This document shows positions 48,629-58,177 of a DNA stretch of 64,000 nt, one piece after another (the first letter of the stretch is position 1; each line of letters begins with the position of its first letter). Source of the DNA: Bifidobacterium animalis subsp. animalis ATCC 25527 (lineage in GTDB: Bacteria > Actinomycetota > Actinomycetes > Actinomycetales > Bifidobacteriaceae); the NCBI RefSeq assembly GCF_000260715.1, contig NC_017834.1:744001-808000 (forward strand). The letters are read 5' to 3'. Below the pieces are notes generated by a model. That model saw only the letters and a program-made list of their open reading frames with translations, was not told the origin of the DNA and did no database searches. The position numbers and the translations under genes were made by a program.

Positions 48629-50431
48629 TCAGTCCTCATCCTCTTCCGGATCGTAATCCACACCGGTTTCCGCACGCTGTTCGTCGGAAATCGGGGCAGG
48701 TGCGCCTGTCAGCGGATCGCGACCGCCACCTGCCTTCGGGAAGGCGATGACATCGCGAATCGAATCCGCACCGGCGAGCAGCGCGACCGTGCGGTCCCAA
48801 CCGAGGGCGATGCCTGCGTGCGGCGGCGCGCCGTACTTGAAGGCCTCCAGCAGGAAGCCGAACTTATCCTGAGCCTCCTGAGGCGTGATGCCAAGCACAT
48901 TGAGCACGCGGTCCTGAATGTCGTCACGGTGGATACGCACCGAGCCGCCGCCCATTTCATTGCCGTTGCACACGATGTCGTAGGAATCGCTCATCGCATG
49001 CTCGGGATCCTCATCGAAGGTGTCGATCCAGTCCTTCGACGGCATTGTGAACGGGTGGTGCATCGACGTCCACTTGGAATGGCCGACTGCCACGTCATCG
49101 TCGTCCGGGTCGTCGGTGCGCTTGAACAGCGGGAAGTCGACCACCCAGCAGAATGCGAATTTCTTCGGGTCGAGCAGACCGGCGCGGTTGGCGAGTTCGA
49201 CGCGTACGGCACCGAGCAGCAACTGGGAGGATTCGCGGGCACCTGCCGCGAAGAACACGGCATCGCCATCCTCGGCACCCACAGCTTCCTTGAGCCCATT
49301 GCGTTCCTCGTCGGAGAGGTTCTTTGCGACAGGTCCCTTGAGCTCTCCATTCTCGCCGAACACGACGTACGCAAGACCCTTGGCGCCACGCTGCTTGGCC
49401 CAATCCTGCCAGGCGTCGAACTGGCGACGGGGGGTGGAGGCGCCGCCCTTGAAGAGCACCGCGCCCACGTATGGGGCCTGGAACACGCGGAACGGCGTGT
49501 TCTTGAAATAATCGGTGAGTTCGATGAGCTCGTTTCCGAAGCGCAGATCAGGCTTGTCGGAGCCATACTTGTCCATGGCCTCCTGCCACGGGATGCGGCG
49601 GATCGGCGTCTCGATGTCGTATCCATCGGCCTTCCAGATGGCCTTGATCACCTGTTCGGCCATGGCGATGACATCTTCCTGATCCACGAAGCTCATCTCC
49701 ATGTCAAGCTGGGTGAACTCGGGCTGACGGTCTGCGCGGAAGTCCTCATCGCGATAGCAGCGCGCGAACTGGTAGTAACGTTCGACACCGGCCACCATGA
49801 GCAGCTGCTTGAGCAGCTGCGGGGACTGGGGGAGCGCATACCAGGAACCGGGAACCAGACGTGCCGGGACAACGAAGTCACGGGCGCCCTCGGGCGTCGA
49901 CTTGATCATCGTCGGGGTCTCGACCTCGGTGAAGCCGAGCTTGTCGAGTTCGGTGCGAGCGGCGCGCATCATGTCGGAACGCAGCTTGATGTTGCGCTGC
50001 ATGGCCGGACGTCGCAGATCGAGGTAGCGGTACTTGAGACGCACATCCTCGCCCGGCAGCTTGTTCTCGGATTCGTTTTCGAGTGCGGTGGACACCTGGA
50101 AAGGCAACGCGTCGGACTTTGCGAGCACGCGGATCTTCTCGGCCACGACCTCGACCTTACCTGTCGCCAGATGGTCGTTCTCGTTGCCCTCCGGACGCAG
50201 GCGAACCTTGCCGTCCACCTCGATCACGTATTCGCTGCGCAGCGGATGAGCCATCTCCTCGTCGTTGATGACCACCTGCACCAGACCGGTGTTGTCACGC
50301 AGATCGATGAATGCCACGCCGCCATGATCACGGCGGCGGTCCACCCAACCGGCAAGCGTGACGTGCTCGCCGACCAGACCTTCGGTCACGTCGGTGGCGT
50401 GATGTGTACGATAAGCCGTCTGCTGGCTCAT
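48629..50431 (-). CDS. aspS: Aspartyl-tRNA synthetase
   Basis: Charges tRNA-Asp. The 600-residue class II enzyme has the N-terminal OB anticodon-binding domain ([21 protein letters not shown]) and motif 2 [20 protein letters not shown] near residue 215. The bacterial GAD insertion (about 310-420) and motif 3 [13 protein letters not shown] near 557 follow. The start at 50431 gives [15 protein letters not shown]; an upstream in-frame codon would add a non-conserved 43-residue leader. It follows hisS by 58 bases on the same strand, so the two synthetases form a pair. Confidence 0.96.
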   Translation of the reverse strand: MSQQTAYRTHHATDVTEGLVGEHVTLAGWVDRRRDHGGVAFIDLRDNTGLVQVVINDEEMAHPLRSEYVIEVDGKVRLRPEGNENDHLATGKVEVVAEKIRVLAKSDALPFQVSTALENESENKLPGEDVRLKYRYLDLRRPAMQRNIKLRSDMMRAARTELDKLGFTEVETPTMIKSTPEGARDFVVPARLVPGSWYALPQSPQLLKQLLMVAGVERYYQFARCYRDEDFRADRQPEFTQLDMEMSFVDQEDVIAMAEQVIKAIWKADGYDIETPIRRIPWQEAMDKYGSDKPDLRFGNELIELTDYFKNTPFRVFQAPYVGAVLFKGGASTPRRQFDAWQDWAKQRGAKGLAYVVFGENGELKGPVAKNLSDEERNGLKEAVGAEDGDAVFFAAGARESSQLLLGAVRVELANRAGLLDPKKFAFCWVVDFPLFKRTDDPDDDDVAVGHSKWTSMHHPFTMPSKDWIDTFDEDPEHAMSDSYDIVCNGNEMGGGSVRIHRDDIQDRVLNVLGITPQEAQDKFGFLLEAFKYGAPPHAGIALGWDRTVALLAGADSIRDVIAFPKAGGGRDPLTGAPAPISDEQRAETGVDYDPEEDED

Positions 50432-50489
50432 GCTTCCTCTATTCTCCATTGCATTGTTCTTGGGTAAAACTGTTCTGAACGCCGATTTT

Positions 50490-51890
50490 TCAACGGTTGT
50501 CGGCATTGATGGAAACGGTTTGCTGGGCATACACAGTATCCGGTTGCCACGACTGTGCATCAGCTGGACGCTGATCTCCGGTGATGATGTTCTTCACCTC
50601 GTCACCGCCGTCGTTCTCGGGGTTCTCATTCGGGAACCAGACGTATGGGATTCCGAGTTTGTCGGCGTACTTGATCTGCTTGCCGAGTTTGGCCGCCGTG
50701 GGGGCCACATCGGCCGCGATGCCGCGGGAACGCAACGTATTGGCGATGGCATTCGAGTCCCCTCGGTTCTCCTCGTTCCATACGGCCACGAGCACACACG
50801 CCGGCGACATGCGGCTTGCCGTGGCGCCCGCCCTGTGCAGCATGTAGGAGACCAGGCGAGACAGGCCGATTGAGAGACCCACTCCAGGGTATTTGCGGTT
50901 GCCCTGCGTGGCCAGATTGTCGTAACGGCCACCTGAGCAGATCGATCCCAGATCGCTTGCACCTTCGAGGAACGTCTCGTATACGGAGCCCGTGTAGTAA
51001 TCAAGACCGCGGGCGATCTTGAGATCGGCGATGACCGAGCCGGGGCGAATGCGGCAGGCCTCGTCGATGATCATTGAAAGGGTGTCCAGACCCTCCTTCG
51101 CCATGGCGTACTCGTCGCCGTCGAACGGGATGTGGTGGATTTCGCACAGTCCATTGAACTTCTCAATGAGCTCCTGGCCGTCTTTTGCGGTGACTTGTGC
51201 AAGCTCCAAGCAGGCATTAGCCTGTGCCTCGGTGGCACCGCAGGTCTCAACGAGCAGATCGGTCACCGCTTGGGGTCCGATCTTGTCGAGTTTGTCGATC
51301 TCACGCAGCACGCCTTCGATGTCGGTCAGACCAAGCCCGCGGTAGAAGCCCTCGGACAGCTCGCGGTTGTTCGCATGCACGGTGGCCTTCGGCAGGCCGA
51401 ACTCACGCAGCCGTTCCAATGCGTTCACCATGACCAACGGAAGCTCCACCTCGTAGTGCGAGGGGAGCGTGCCGTCGCCGACCACGTCGATGTCGGCCTG
51501 CACGAACTCGCGGAAACGCCCCTCCTGAGGGCGTTCACCCCTCCACACCTTCTGGATCTGCCAGCGTTTGAACGGGAACGGCAACGCGCCGGAATGTTCC
51601 ACCACGTACCTGCTCAGCGGAACCGTCAGATCGAAGTGCAGGCCGAGTCGCTGTTCGACAGGGGCGTCGGATTCGTGGCCGACCTCCTGAAGACGGGAGA
51701 GCAGGTAGATCTCCTTGCTCGTCTCGCCTTTCTTCAACAGACTCGACCCCTGTTCGACGGCACGTGTTTCGATGCCGATGAACCCGTTGAGCTCGAATAC
51801 CTCACGAAGCGTGTCAATGACACGCTGCTCCACCACGCGTTCAGCGGGGAGCCATTCTGGGAAACCTGATATAGATGCACCTTTTGCCAC
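50490..51890 (-). CDS. hisS: Histidyl-tRNA synthetase
   Basis: Charges tRNA-His. The 466-residue class II enzyme contains motif 2 [20 protein letters not shown] near residue 110, the histidine-binding [15 protein letters not shown] near 298, and a C-terminal anticodon domain. Translation appears to start at a GTG (51890). TATTAT on the minus strand (51903-51898) ends seven bases before it, with no clear ribosome site, so the mRNA may be leaderless. Confidence 0.95.
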   Translation of the reverse strand: MAKGASISGFPEWLPAERVVEQRVIDTLREVFELNGFIGIETRAVEQGSSLLKKGETSKEIYLLSRLQEVGHESDAPVEQRLGLHFDLTVPLSRYVVEHSGALPFPFKRWQIQKVWRGERPQEGRFREFVQADIDVVGDGTLPSHYEVELPLVMVNALERLREFGLPKATVHANNRELSEGFYRGLGLTDIEGVLREIDKLDKIGPQAVTDLLVETCGATEAQANACLELAQVTAKDGQELIEKFNGLCEIHHIPFDGDEYAMAKEGLDTLSMIIDEACRIRPGSVIADLKIARGLDYYTGSVYETFLEGASDLGSICSGGRYDNLATQGNRKYPGVGLSIGLSRLVSYMLHRAGATASRMSPACVLVAVWNEENRGDSNAIANTLRSRGIAADVAPTAAKLGKQIKYADKLGIPYVWFPNENPENDGGDEVKNIITGDQRPADAQSWQPDTVYAQQTVSINADNR

Positions 51891-52022
51891 GTTCCATATA
51901 ATAAGTGAGGTCGGGGAAAAACGTCGGTGGCGGACTATCGTGAGTCTTGTCTATACTGGGCTAGTGTGTTCCGAGGAAGGGAATGTGCTTCCCTCCCCAT
52001 CTCGCAAGCTAAGGAGCTGACC

Positions 52023-53441
52023 ATGGCCGATTCCAACGTCACCGAATCCAAGATCACAGACAACGCAGTCGCGAACGACGAGGCGACGAAGCCGACCGCA
52101 GCCGCGCCGAGCCCGGCGGCCATGAAGGCGCATGCTCCCTCCCCGGCTGTTCTCGCCAAGAGCCCTGTGGCGCATCCGGCGCCATCGTCGTCGCATGACG
52201 ATGTCGAGCTCAAGGAGGCGGAGAGCTTCGGCCGTGTGGATGACAACGGCACCGTATATGTGAAGGAAGGCGAGGGCGAGCGTGAGGTGGGGCAATTCCC
52301 TGACGCGTCGGCAGACGAGGCGTTGGCCCTGTACGCGCGACGTTACCTCGATCTCAAGGCCAAACTCGACGTGTTCGCAAACCGACTCAAGTCCAACTCG
52401 ATTAAGCCCCGTGAAATCGACGAGACGCTCGCCGCGCTGACCGAGGAGGTTAAGCAGCCGGCTGTTGTGGGCAACATCCCCGCACTCCAATCCCAGTTGG
52501 AGGAGCTGCGCAAGAAGGCCGCCGCGAAAAAGGAGGCCATCGCGAAGGCTCGCAAGGAGGCCATGGCCAAGGCGATCGCCGAACGCACCTCCATTGTGGA
52601 AAAGGCCGAGGCCCTTGCCGCCGGACTGGGCGATAATACGAACTGGCGTTCCACCGCCGACAAGTTCCGTTCACTGTTCGAGCAGTGGCAGGAGCATCAG
52701 CGCACCACGATCCGCATCGATAAGTCTGAGGCGGATGCTCTGTGGAAGCGCTTCTCAGGTGCCCGCACCACCTTCAATCAGGCTCGTCGCAAGTGGGCCC
52801 AGGCCCGTGACGCCGAGCGGTCCCACGCCAAGGCGCAGAAGGAGGCGATCATCGCCGAAGCCAACGAAATCAAGGATTCCACAGCTTGGGGCGAGACCTC
52901 GCGCCAGTTCAACGAACTCATGGACCGTTGGAAGAAGGCAGGTCGCGCCGGTCGGAATGAGGATGATGCACTGTGGGCGCAGTTCCGCGCTGCTGCCGAT
53001 ACGTTCTTCAATGCGCGTCAGGCCGACCGTGAACAGATCAGCTCCAACGAGAAGGAGAATCTGGCGCAGAAGGAGGCGTTGTTGGTGAAGGCCGAGGCAC
53101 TCGTGCCGGTGAAGACCGAGGAACAGGCCAAGCAGGCACGTGCCAAGCTCGCGCAGATTCAGGAGGAGTGGGATCAGATCGGCTATGTGCCGCGTGAGGA
53201 CATGCGCCGCATCGAGGGGCGTCTGGATGCCGTGGACAACCAGATCAAGGCCGTCGAAGATGCTGCTTGGAAGAAGACCGACCCCGAGGCAGACGCCCGT
53301 AAGTCGAGCTTCGAAGGCCAACTCAAGGCGCAGCTCGCCGAGCTGGACGAGCAGATTGCCAAGGAGTCCGACGCCAAGAAGAAGGCCAAACTGGAAGCCG
53401 AGAAGGCGACCAAGGAGCAATGGCTCAACGCCATCATGTGA
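52023..53441 (+). CDS. DUF349 domain protein
   Basis: A 472-residue, mostly helical and highly charged protein. After an Ala/Pro-rich, disordered N-terminus (about 60 residues) it contains repeated DUF349 units, seen as W-x(2)-T/S...FRxLFEQWQ, then LMDRWKKAGRAGR and EEWDQIGYVPREDMRRIE, followed by a Lys/Glu-rich coiled coil. Function is unknown; DUF349 proteins elsewhere have been linked to stress and cell-wall phenotypes. AAGGAG precedes the ATG at 52023. It diverges from hisS. Confidence 0.87.
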   Translation: MADSNVTESKITDNAVANDEATKPTAAAPSPAAMKAHAPSPAVLAKSPVAHPAPSSSHDDVELKEAESFGRVDDNGTVYVKEGEGEREVGQFPDASADEALALYARRYLDLKAKLDVFANRLKSNSIKPREIDETLAALTEEVKQPAVVGNIPALQSQLEELRKKAAAKKEAIAKARKEAMAKAIAERTSIVEKAEALAAGLGDNTNWRSTADKFRSLFEQWQEHQRTTIRIDKSEADALWKRFSGARTTFNQARRKWAQARDAERSHAKAQKEAIIAEANEIKDSTAWGETSRQFNELMDRWKKAGRAGRNEDDALWAQFRAAADTFFNARQADREQISSNEKENLAQKEALLVKAEALVPVKTEEQAKQARAKLAQIQEEWDQIGYVPREDMRRIEGRLDAVDNQIKAVEDAAWKKTDPEADARKSSFEGQLKAQLAELDEQIAKESDAKKKAKLEAEKATKEQWLNAIM

Positions 53442-53458
53442 TTACGTCGCAATCACGC

Positions 53459-53519
53459 CACCATACATGACGGAAGCGGCCGACCCTAGGCGGGTCGGCC
53501 GCTTCCGTCATGTATGGTG
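53459..53519. terminator. Perfect 28-bp hairpin after the DUF349 gene
   Basis: Arms 53459-53486 and 53492-53519 are perfectly complementary over 28 bp with a 5-base loop, between two genes on the same strand. Confidence 0.8.
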
Positions 53520-53548
53520 TGCCTGTTATAGCCAATAGCTTGAATCGA

Positions 53549-53565
53549 GAAGAACCGGGTTCTTC
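53549..53565 (+). promoter_or_regulatory. Palindromic operator upstream of the esterase gene
   Basis: GAAGAACC-G-GGTTCTTC is a perfect 17-bp palindrome 54-70 bases before the ATG, with TTATAG (53526-53531) as a possible -10 box upstream. The layout fits a dimeric repressor binding at or just after the transcription start. No regulator gene is adjacent. Confidence 0.5.
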
Positions 53566-53618
53566 GCATTACGATGAGATGCAGAACACCAGTACGCGCA
53601 TCCCATGCAGGAGGCAAT

Positions 53619-54407
53619 ATGACGACGAGCACACATACCGAGGAAATCACCGTGATGCGTGATGGGCTGAAGCTTCATGGACGCATCGACGCACCGCAGG
53701 GCGAACCGAAGGGGCCGGTGGTGATTCTGATGCACGGGTTCATGGCCGATCTGGGGTATGAACCCGGCAGCCTGCTTCAGCAGGTGAGCGACCAGCTCGT
53801 CGAAGCGGGATTCACGTCCGTGAGGTTCGATTTCAACGGTCGTGGCAACAGTGATGGTTCATTTGCGAATTCCGACGTCTACAATCAAGTGGAGGACGCC
53901 ATCGCGGTACTCAATTTTGTACGCGACCGCTTCGAACCGGCGGAGATCTCGTTGCTCGGGCATTCACAGGGCGGTGTGATTGCAGGCATGACGGCAGGCA
54001 TGTATGCCGATGTGGTCCATTCCCTGGCCCTGCTTGCGCCTGCGGCTTCGATCAAGGATGACGCATTGCGCGGACGTGTGCTGGGAGTCCCATTCGACCC
54101 CTATCACATTCCGCGGCGCATTACGCTCGCTGATGGCAAGCATGAGGTCACCGGCAAGTACTCTCGCATCGCCAAGACGATTCCGGTGTATGAGGCGGCT
54201 GCCATGTTCAAGGGACCCGCTCTGGCGATTCAGGGCGAGCAGGACAAGGTGATCGATCCCAACTGCGCGCGCAACTACGGCAACGCGATGGCGAACTGCA
54301 CCGTGAGCCTGTACACGAACCTCGACCACAAGTTCAACGGCGATGACCGCATGCGCGCGATAGGCGAGGCAGTGGCATTCCTTCAGACGCATCACGAGGT
54401 GGCCTGA
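53619..54407 (+). CDS. Alpha/beta-hydrolase, cinnamoyl/feruloyl esterase-like
   Basis: A 262-residue cytoplasmic hydrolase closely resembling lactobacillar/rumen cinnamoyl esterases (LJ0536/Est1E type), which free ferulic, caffeic and related acids from plant esters. Shared features in order: oxyanion HGF near residue 44, SVRFDFNGRGNSDG, GHSQGGV with nucleophile Ser116, LLAPAASIKDDALRG starting the lid insertion, Asp209 in GEQDKVID and His237 in LDHKF. There is no signal peptide, so substrates must enter the cell. CAGGAGG precedes the ATG. The palindrome upstream suggests induction by a phenolic or ester compound. Substrate specificity is inferred. Confidence 0.85.
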   Translation: MTTSTHTEEITVMRDGLKLHGRIDAPQGEPKGPVVILMHGFMADLGYEPGSLLQQVSDQLVEAGFTSVRFDFNGRGNSDGSFANSDVYNQVEDAIAVLNFVRDRFEPAEISLLGHSQGGVIAGMTAGMYADVVHSLALLAPAASIKDDALRGRVLGVPFDPYHIPRRITLADGKHEVTGKYSRIAKTIPVYEAAAMFKGPALAIQGEQDKVIDPNCARNYGNAMANCTVSLYTNLDHKFNGDDRMRAIGEAVAFLQTHHEVA

Positions 54408-54535
54408 CTCGTTGGCACTCATTGTGCCGAACTATGCAAAGGTTCTTCATATGTCTAGTTATTTCGGAATGCGAGACGTCAGTGGCATTGATTTTGCATG
54501 ATATCGGCCCAATATTCCGTGATGAGCGAACGAAG

Positions 54536-54565
54536 GTAACATCTCGTTACACATAGGATTATAAA
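54536..54565 (+). promoter_or_regulatory. Promoter of the amino-acid ABC transporter with inverted repeat
   Basis: GTAACA (54536-54541) and TATAAA (54560-54565) are spaced by 18 bases. GTAAC-N5-GTTAC (54536-54550) forms an inverted repeat over the -35 box, a candidate operator. The -10 box ends 10 bases before the first gene's ATG. Confidence 0.5.
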
Positions 54566-54575
54566 CTATGCCGCT

Positions 54576-55361
54576 ATGAGCGAAAACAACACTGTGGAAC
54601 AATTGTCGCCGAGCGGCGAGAACGCCCATCATCTCGTGGAACTCGAGCATGTGGAGAAGTACTACGGTAATCTGCATGTGCTGCGCGACATCAATCTGAA
54701 AGTAGACAAGGGCGAGGTGCTCGTGATCGTCGGACCGTCTGGTTCCGGCAAATCGACGATGTGCCGCACCATCAACCGACTGGAGACCATCGATTCCGGT
54801 GTCATCCGCATAGACGGTCAGGCATTGCCCCAGGAGGGCAAGGGGCTGGCCCAGTTGCGCGCCGAAGTGGGCATGGTGTTCCAGTCGTTCAATCTGTTCG
54901 CGAACAAGACGATCCTCGAGAACGTCACACTTGCGCCGATCAAGGTGCGTCACATGGACCGCGATCAGGCCGAGAAGGAGGCCATGGACCTGCTTGCGCG
55001 AGTTGGCGTCGATTCGCAGGCCATGAAGATGCCGTCGCAGCTATCGGGTGGACAACAGCAGCGCGTGGCCATCGCGCGCTCGCTGGCCATGCATCCGAAG
55101 GTCATGCTGTTCGACGAGCCGACCTCGGCGCTCGATCCTGAAATGGTCAACGAAGTGCTCGACGTCATGGTCGAACTCGCCCAGGAAGGCATGACGATGC
55201 TGTGTGTCACGCACGAGATGGGCTTTGCGCGCAAGGCGGCCAATAAGATCGTGTTCATGGCCGACGGCCAGATTCTCGAACGTGGCACGCCCGACGAGTT
55301 CTTCGAGCACCCCCAGACGGAGCGTGCCCAGGAGTTCCTGTCGAAGATTCTCACGCACTGA
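54576..55361 (+). CDS. gluA: Amino-acid (glutamate-type) ABC transporter ATP-binding protein
   Basis: ATPase of a polar-amino-acid importer. The 261-residue protein has Walker A GPSGSGKST near residue 53, the Q-loop MVFQSFNLF, the ABC signature LSGGQQQRVAIARSLA near 160, Walker B VMLFDEPTSALDP and the H-loop VTHEMGFAR. First gene of a gluABCD-order operon with a periplasmic-type binding protein and two permeases. The upstream region lacks a ribosome site and the promoter sits close to the ATG, so translation may be (near-)leaderless. Confidence 0.93.
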   Translation: MSENNTVEQLSPSGENAHHLVELEHVEKYYGNLHVLRDINLKVDKGEVLVIVGPSGSGKSTMCRTINRLETIDSGVIRIDGQALPQEGKGLAQLRAEVGMVFQSFNLFANKTILENVTLAPIKVRHMDRDQAEKEAMDLLARVGVDSQAMKMPSQLSGGQQQRVAIARSLAMHPKVMLFDEPTSALDPEMVNEVLDVMVELAQEGMTMLCVTHEMGFARKAANKIVFMADGQILERGTPDEFFEHPQTERAQEFLSKILTH

Positions 55362-55447
55362 TGCAGTATGGGCCATGCACGTCCTATGGGTCCCGTTGAG
55401 GAGAGCGGAATCTGGTTCGTCATGCATGGCTCGGTGAAGGGAGAACG

Positions 55448-56287
55448 ATGAAACATAGATACAAGAAGGGGTTGGCGCGCAAGGCAATCGCCATGGTGTG
55501 CGCCGCCAGTGCGCTGTTCGGGATGGCGGCCTGCGGTTCGTCGTCTGCGGACGGCGAGAAGAAAATCAGAATCGGCATCAAATACGACCAGCCCGGCTTG
55601 GGATTCAAGAAGAGCGGCACATTCGAGGGCTTTGACGTCGATGTGGCGCGATATGTAGCCAACCAGCTGGGGTATACCGATGCCGAGATCGAGTTCCTCG
55701 AGGCTCCGTCGAAACAACGCGAAGCCATGTTGCAAAACGGTGACGTCGACATGATCCTGGCGACCTATTCGATCACCGACGAGCGCAAGAAGGCGGTTTC
55801 GTTCGCGGGGCCGTACTTCGTGGCAGGGCAGGATCTGATGGTGCGTGCAGACGACCATTCGATCAATGGCCCGGAGGACCTCAATGGCAAGCGCCTGTGC
55901 TCCGTGACCGGCTCCACGTCAGCCAAGGTGGTGAAGGAGAAATTCGCCAAGGAGGTCCAGCTGATGGAGCAGCCCGGCTATGCCGAATGCGCCACGGCGC
56001 TCTTCTCCGGCATTGTCGACGCCGTGACCACCGATGACATCATTCTGGCCGGTCTGGCCTCGGCGTCTCGTGGCAAGCTGCGTGTGGTGGGCAAGCCCTT
56101 CACGCAGGAATACTACGGGGTGGGCATCAAGAAGGGTGACACCGCATTCGCCAAGCAGATCAATGCCGCCATTGAAGACATGATCAAGAGCGGTGAGTGG
56201 GAACGGGCCATCGAGAAGAACACCGAAGGCACCGATTACCAGCCGGATCCGAAATATAATCCACCGACACCGGACGAAGGGGAGTGA
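55448..56287 (+). CDS. gluB: Amino-acid ABC transporter substrate-binding lipoprotein
   Basis: A 279-residue solute-binding protein. A basic N-terminus, hydrophobic h-region and lipobox GMAAC (Cys near residue 30) mark a lipoprotein anchored outside the membrane. The mature part has the two-lobe type-3 fold: GTFEGFDVDVARYVA, MILATYSITDERKK, and the hinge strand GSTSAKV. The spacer before it carries GAAGGGAG. Together with GluA, C and D it imports glutamate or a related acidic or polar amino acid. Confidence 0.93.
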   Translation: MKHRYKKGLARKAIAMVCAASALFGMAACGSSSADGEKKIRIGIKYDQPGLGFKKSGTFEGFDVDVARYVANQLGYTDAEIEFLEAPSKQREAMLQNGDVDMILATYSITDERKKAVSFAGPYFVAGQDLMVRADDHSINGPEDLNGKRLCSVTGSTSAKVVKEKFAKEVQLMEQPGYAECATALFSGIVDAVTTDDIILAGLASASRGKLRVVGKPFTQEYYGVGIKKGDTAFAKQINAAIEDMIKSGEWERAIEKNTEGTDYQPDPKYNPPTPDEGE

Positions 56288-56292
56288 GCGGC

Positions 56293-56970
56293 ATGGAAGG
56301 ATTCATTTCCCTGTTCAGAAGCTATAACATTCCCGGTGCGTTCCTCGTCAACATCGAACTGACGCTATGGGCTGCGCTGTTCTCGACGGTTCTGGGCCTC
56401 ATTCTCGTCATGATGCGCATCTCGCCGGTCTCGTCGCTGCGCAGGGTGTCGGCCGGCTATGTCGAGCTGTTCAAGAACATGCCATTGACGATCATCATGG
56501 TGTTCATGGTGCTGGGTGCGTTCGCGCAGCTCAAGCTGAGCTTCTCCGACAACTTCCAGACGAACTTCTTCTGGCTCGCCGCGACGGGCCTAAGTCTGTA
56601 CACCGCCGCGTTCGTGGCGGAATCGTTGCGCTCGGGCATCAACACGGTGCCCAAGGGGCAGGCGGAGGCAGCTCGGGCCATGGGCCTCAACTTCATGCAG
56701 TCCGCCACACTGATCATCATGCCGCAGGCCATTCGAGGATCTGTTGCGCCGCTCGGCAACACGCTGATCGCATTGCTCAAGAACTCGACCGTCGCCGCAG
56801 CGGCGTCGGTGGCCACCGAGACTTCGTCGCTCATGAGCGAGATGATCGAATTCCGGCCCGATGTGATCATCCAGATCTTCCTCATCTTCGCGATGGGATA
56901 CGTGATTCTGATTCTGCCGATCGGCATCCTCACCACGTACCTGTCCAACAAGCTCGCAGTCAGGAGGTGA
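56293..56970 (+). CDS. gluC: Amino-acid ABC transporter permease (first)
   Basis: A 225-residue permease with five or so membrane helices, the N-terminal HisM-type region NIELTLWAALFSTVLG and the ATPase-contact EAA loop GQAEAARAMGLNFMQSATLI near residue 125. ATG 56293 is preferred because AAGGGGAG ends eight bases upstream. A GTG at 56284 that overlaps the gluB stop (GTGA) is the alternative and would add three residues. Confidence 0.9.
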   Translation: MEGFISLFRSYNIPGAFLVNIELTLWAALFSTVLGLILVMMRISPVSSLRRVSAGYVELFKNMPLTIIMVFMVLGAFAQLKLSFSDNFQTNFFWLAATGLSLYTAAFVAESLRSGINTVPKGQAEAARAMGLNFMQSATLIIMPQAIRGSVAPLGNTLIALLKNSTVAAAASVATETSSLMSEMIEFRPDVIIQIFLIFAMGYVILILPIGILTTYLSNKLAVRR

Positions 56971-56973
56971 ACC

Positions 56974-58065
56974 GTGGGTAATTCAGACGAAAGCTCCCTG
57001 CTGTTCGACCAGCCGGGCCCCAAGGGCCTCAAGCGCATCCGCATCATCAACTGGGTGGCCACGATTCTGTTCGTGGTCGTGCTCGTGCTCATTGTGCTGC
57101 GTCTGCACAATCCACCGGACGGCGAGAACCAGCTCAGCTGGGAATTGTGGAAGCCGGCGTTGGATGGCGAGGCGTGGTCGGACTTCTATCTGCCGGGCCT
57201 GTGGGCCACACTGCGCGCCGCGTTCCTGGCGGTGATCGGTTCGGTCGTGTTCGGTCTGGTATTCGGCATCGGTCGTCTGCTGCCGAGCAGAATCGTGCAG
57301 GGGATCTGCGCGATCGTCATCGAGTTCTGCCGTGCCGTGCCGGTGTTGATCATGATGATCTTCTTCTGGCGTGCATTCGCCTTCCTGGATTTGCCGAGCC
57401 CCTCCTATTGGGCCGTCGTGATCTCGCTCGTGCTCTATAACGGTTCGGTCGTCGCCGAGCTCATCCGCTCGGGTGTCGGAAACCTGCCGGGCGGCCAGCA
57501 TGAGGCCGCAGTGGCACTGGGTATGACCCGTACACAGTCGCTGATGAGCATCGAAGTGCCGCAGGCCATCTACGCGATGCTCCCCGCTGCCGTGACCCAG
57601 CTCGTCGTCGTGCTCAAAGACACGGCGCTCGGTTCGATCATCATGTACACCGATCTGCTACAGGAATCGCGGCGCTTGGGCTCGATGTACTTCAATATTC
57701 TGCAGACGCTCGTTGTGGCCGCTGTGATCTACTTCATCATCTGCTGGCTGCTGTCGAGACTGGCCGAATGGTTGCCGGTACGCATGCAGCAACACACGCT
57801 CGCACCCACCGAGCCCGAACCGGTGGCGCCGATCGCCATCATGGACCCGTCCAACGTCAACCAGATCGCGGTGGCGAAGGAGGGGCGCCCGCTCGGCGGC
57901 TCCCAGCGTCTCTATCATGTGCATCATCGTGGCACCAATGCGAGGATTCACGGATGGCGTCGCACGCGCTATGTGCAGGGCTATGATGAAACACAGCCGC
58001 AGAGCCAGCATGTTCCGGCCGAGCACCACATGCACCACCGTTCGAAGGGTGCAGGGGGTCGATGA
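56974..58065 (+). CDS. gluD: Amino-acid ABC transporter permease (second) with His/Arg-rich C-terminal tail
   Basis: A 363-residue permease: TM1 (about residues 24-45), four more helices, and the EAA loop GGQHEAAVALGMTRTQSLMS near 172. Beyond the last helix (about residue 270) an extra cytoplasmic tail of some 90 residues is rich in His, Arg and Gln (for example YHVHHRG, HVPAEHHMHHRS), not part of the usual permease. It starts with GTG at 56974, three bases after gluC, behind an excellent AGGAGG. The tail could bind metal or the ATPase; no function is known. Confidence 0.9.
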   Translation: MGNSDESSLLFDQPGPKGLKRIRIINWVATILFVVVLVLIVLRLHNPPDGENQLSWELWKPALDGEAWSDFYLPGLWATLRAAFLAVIGSVVFGLVFGIGRLLPSRIVQGICAIVIEFCRAVPVLIMMIFFWRAFAFLDLPSPSYWAVVISLVLYNGSVVAELIRSGVGNLPGGQHEAAVALGMTRTQSLMSIEVPQAIYAMLPAAVTQLVVVLKDTALGSIIMYTDLLQESRRLGSMYFNILQTLVVAAVIYFIICWLLSRLAEWLPVRMQQHTLAPTEPEPVAPIAIMDPSNVNQIAVAKEGRPLGGSQRLYHVHHRGTNARIHGWRRTRYVQGYDETQPQSQHVPAEHHMHHRSKGAGGR

Positions 58066-58104
58066 CCGGCCGTGCCATGTGAACCGTAACGCATACGGCA
58101 TGCG

Positions 58105-58142
58105 ATGTGGGGTGCGCACTTGCGCACCCCACATTCTTTTTT
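58105..58142 (+). terminator. Intrinsic terminator of the glu operon
   Basis: A 14-bp GC-rich stem (58105-58118 with 58121-58134) followed by TCTTTTTT. Confidence 0.9.
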
Positions 58143-58171
58143 GACCAGTGCACGTGTCACATGCCTAGAAT
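58141..58171 (+). promoter_or_regulatory. Leaderless promoter of the PPK2 gene
   Basis: TTGACC (58141-58146) and TAGAAT (58166-58171), spacer 19 bases (18 if TGACCA is used). The -10 box ends six bases before the ATG at 58178 and no ribosome site is present. Confidence 0.55.
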
Positions 58172-58177
58172 GTTGGT

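Noticed and set aside
48620-50467. 615-codon open frame antisense to aspS
   Set aside because: Coding potential is on the aspS strand; the antisense product has no motif and its extent follows the aspS gene.
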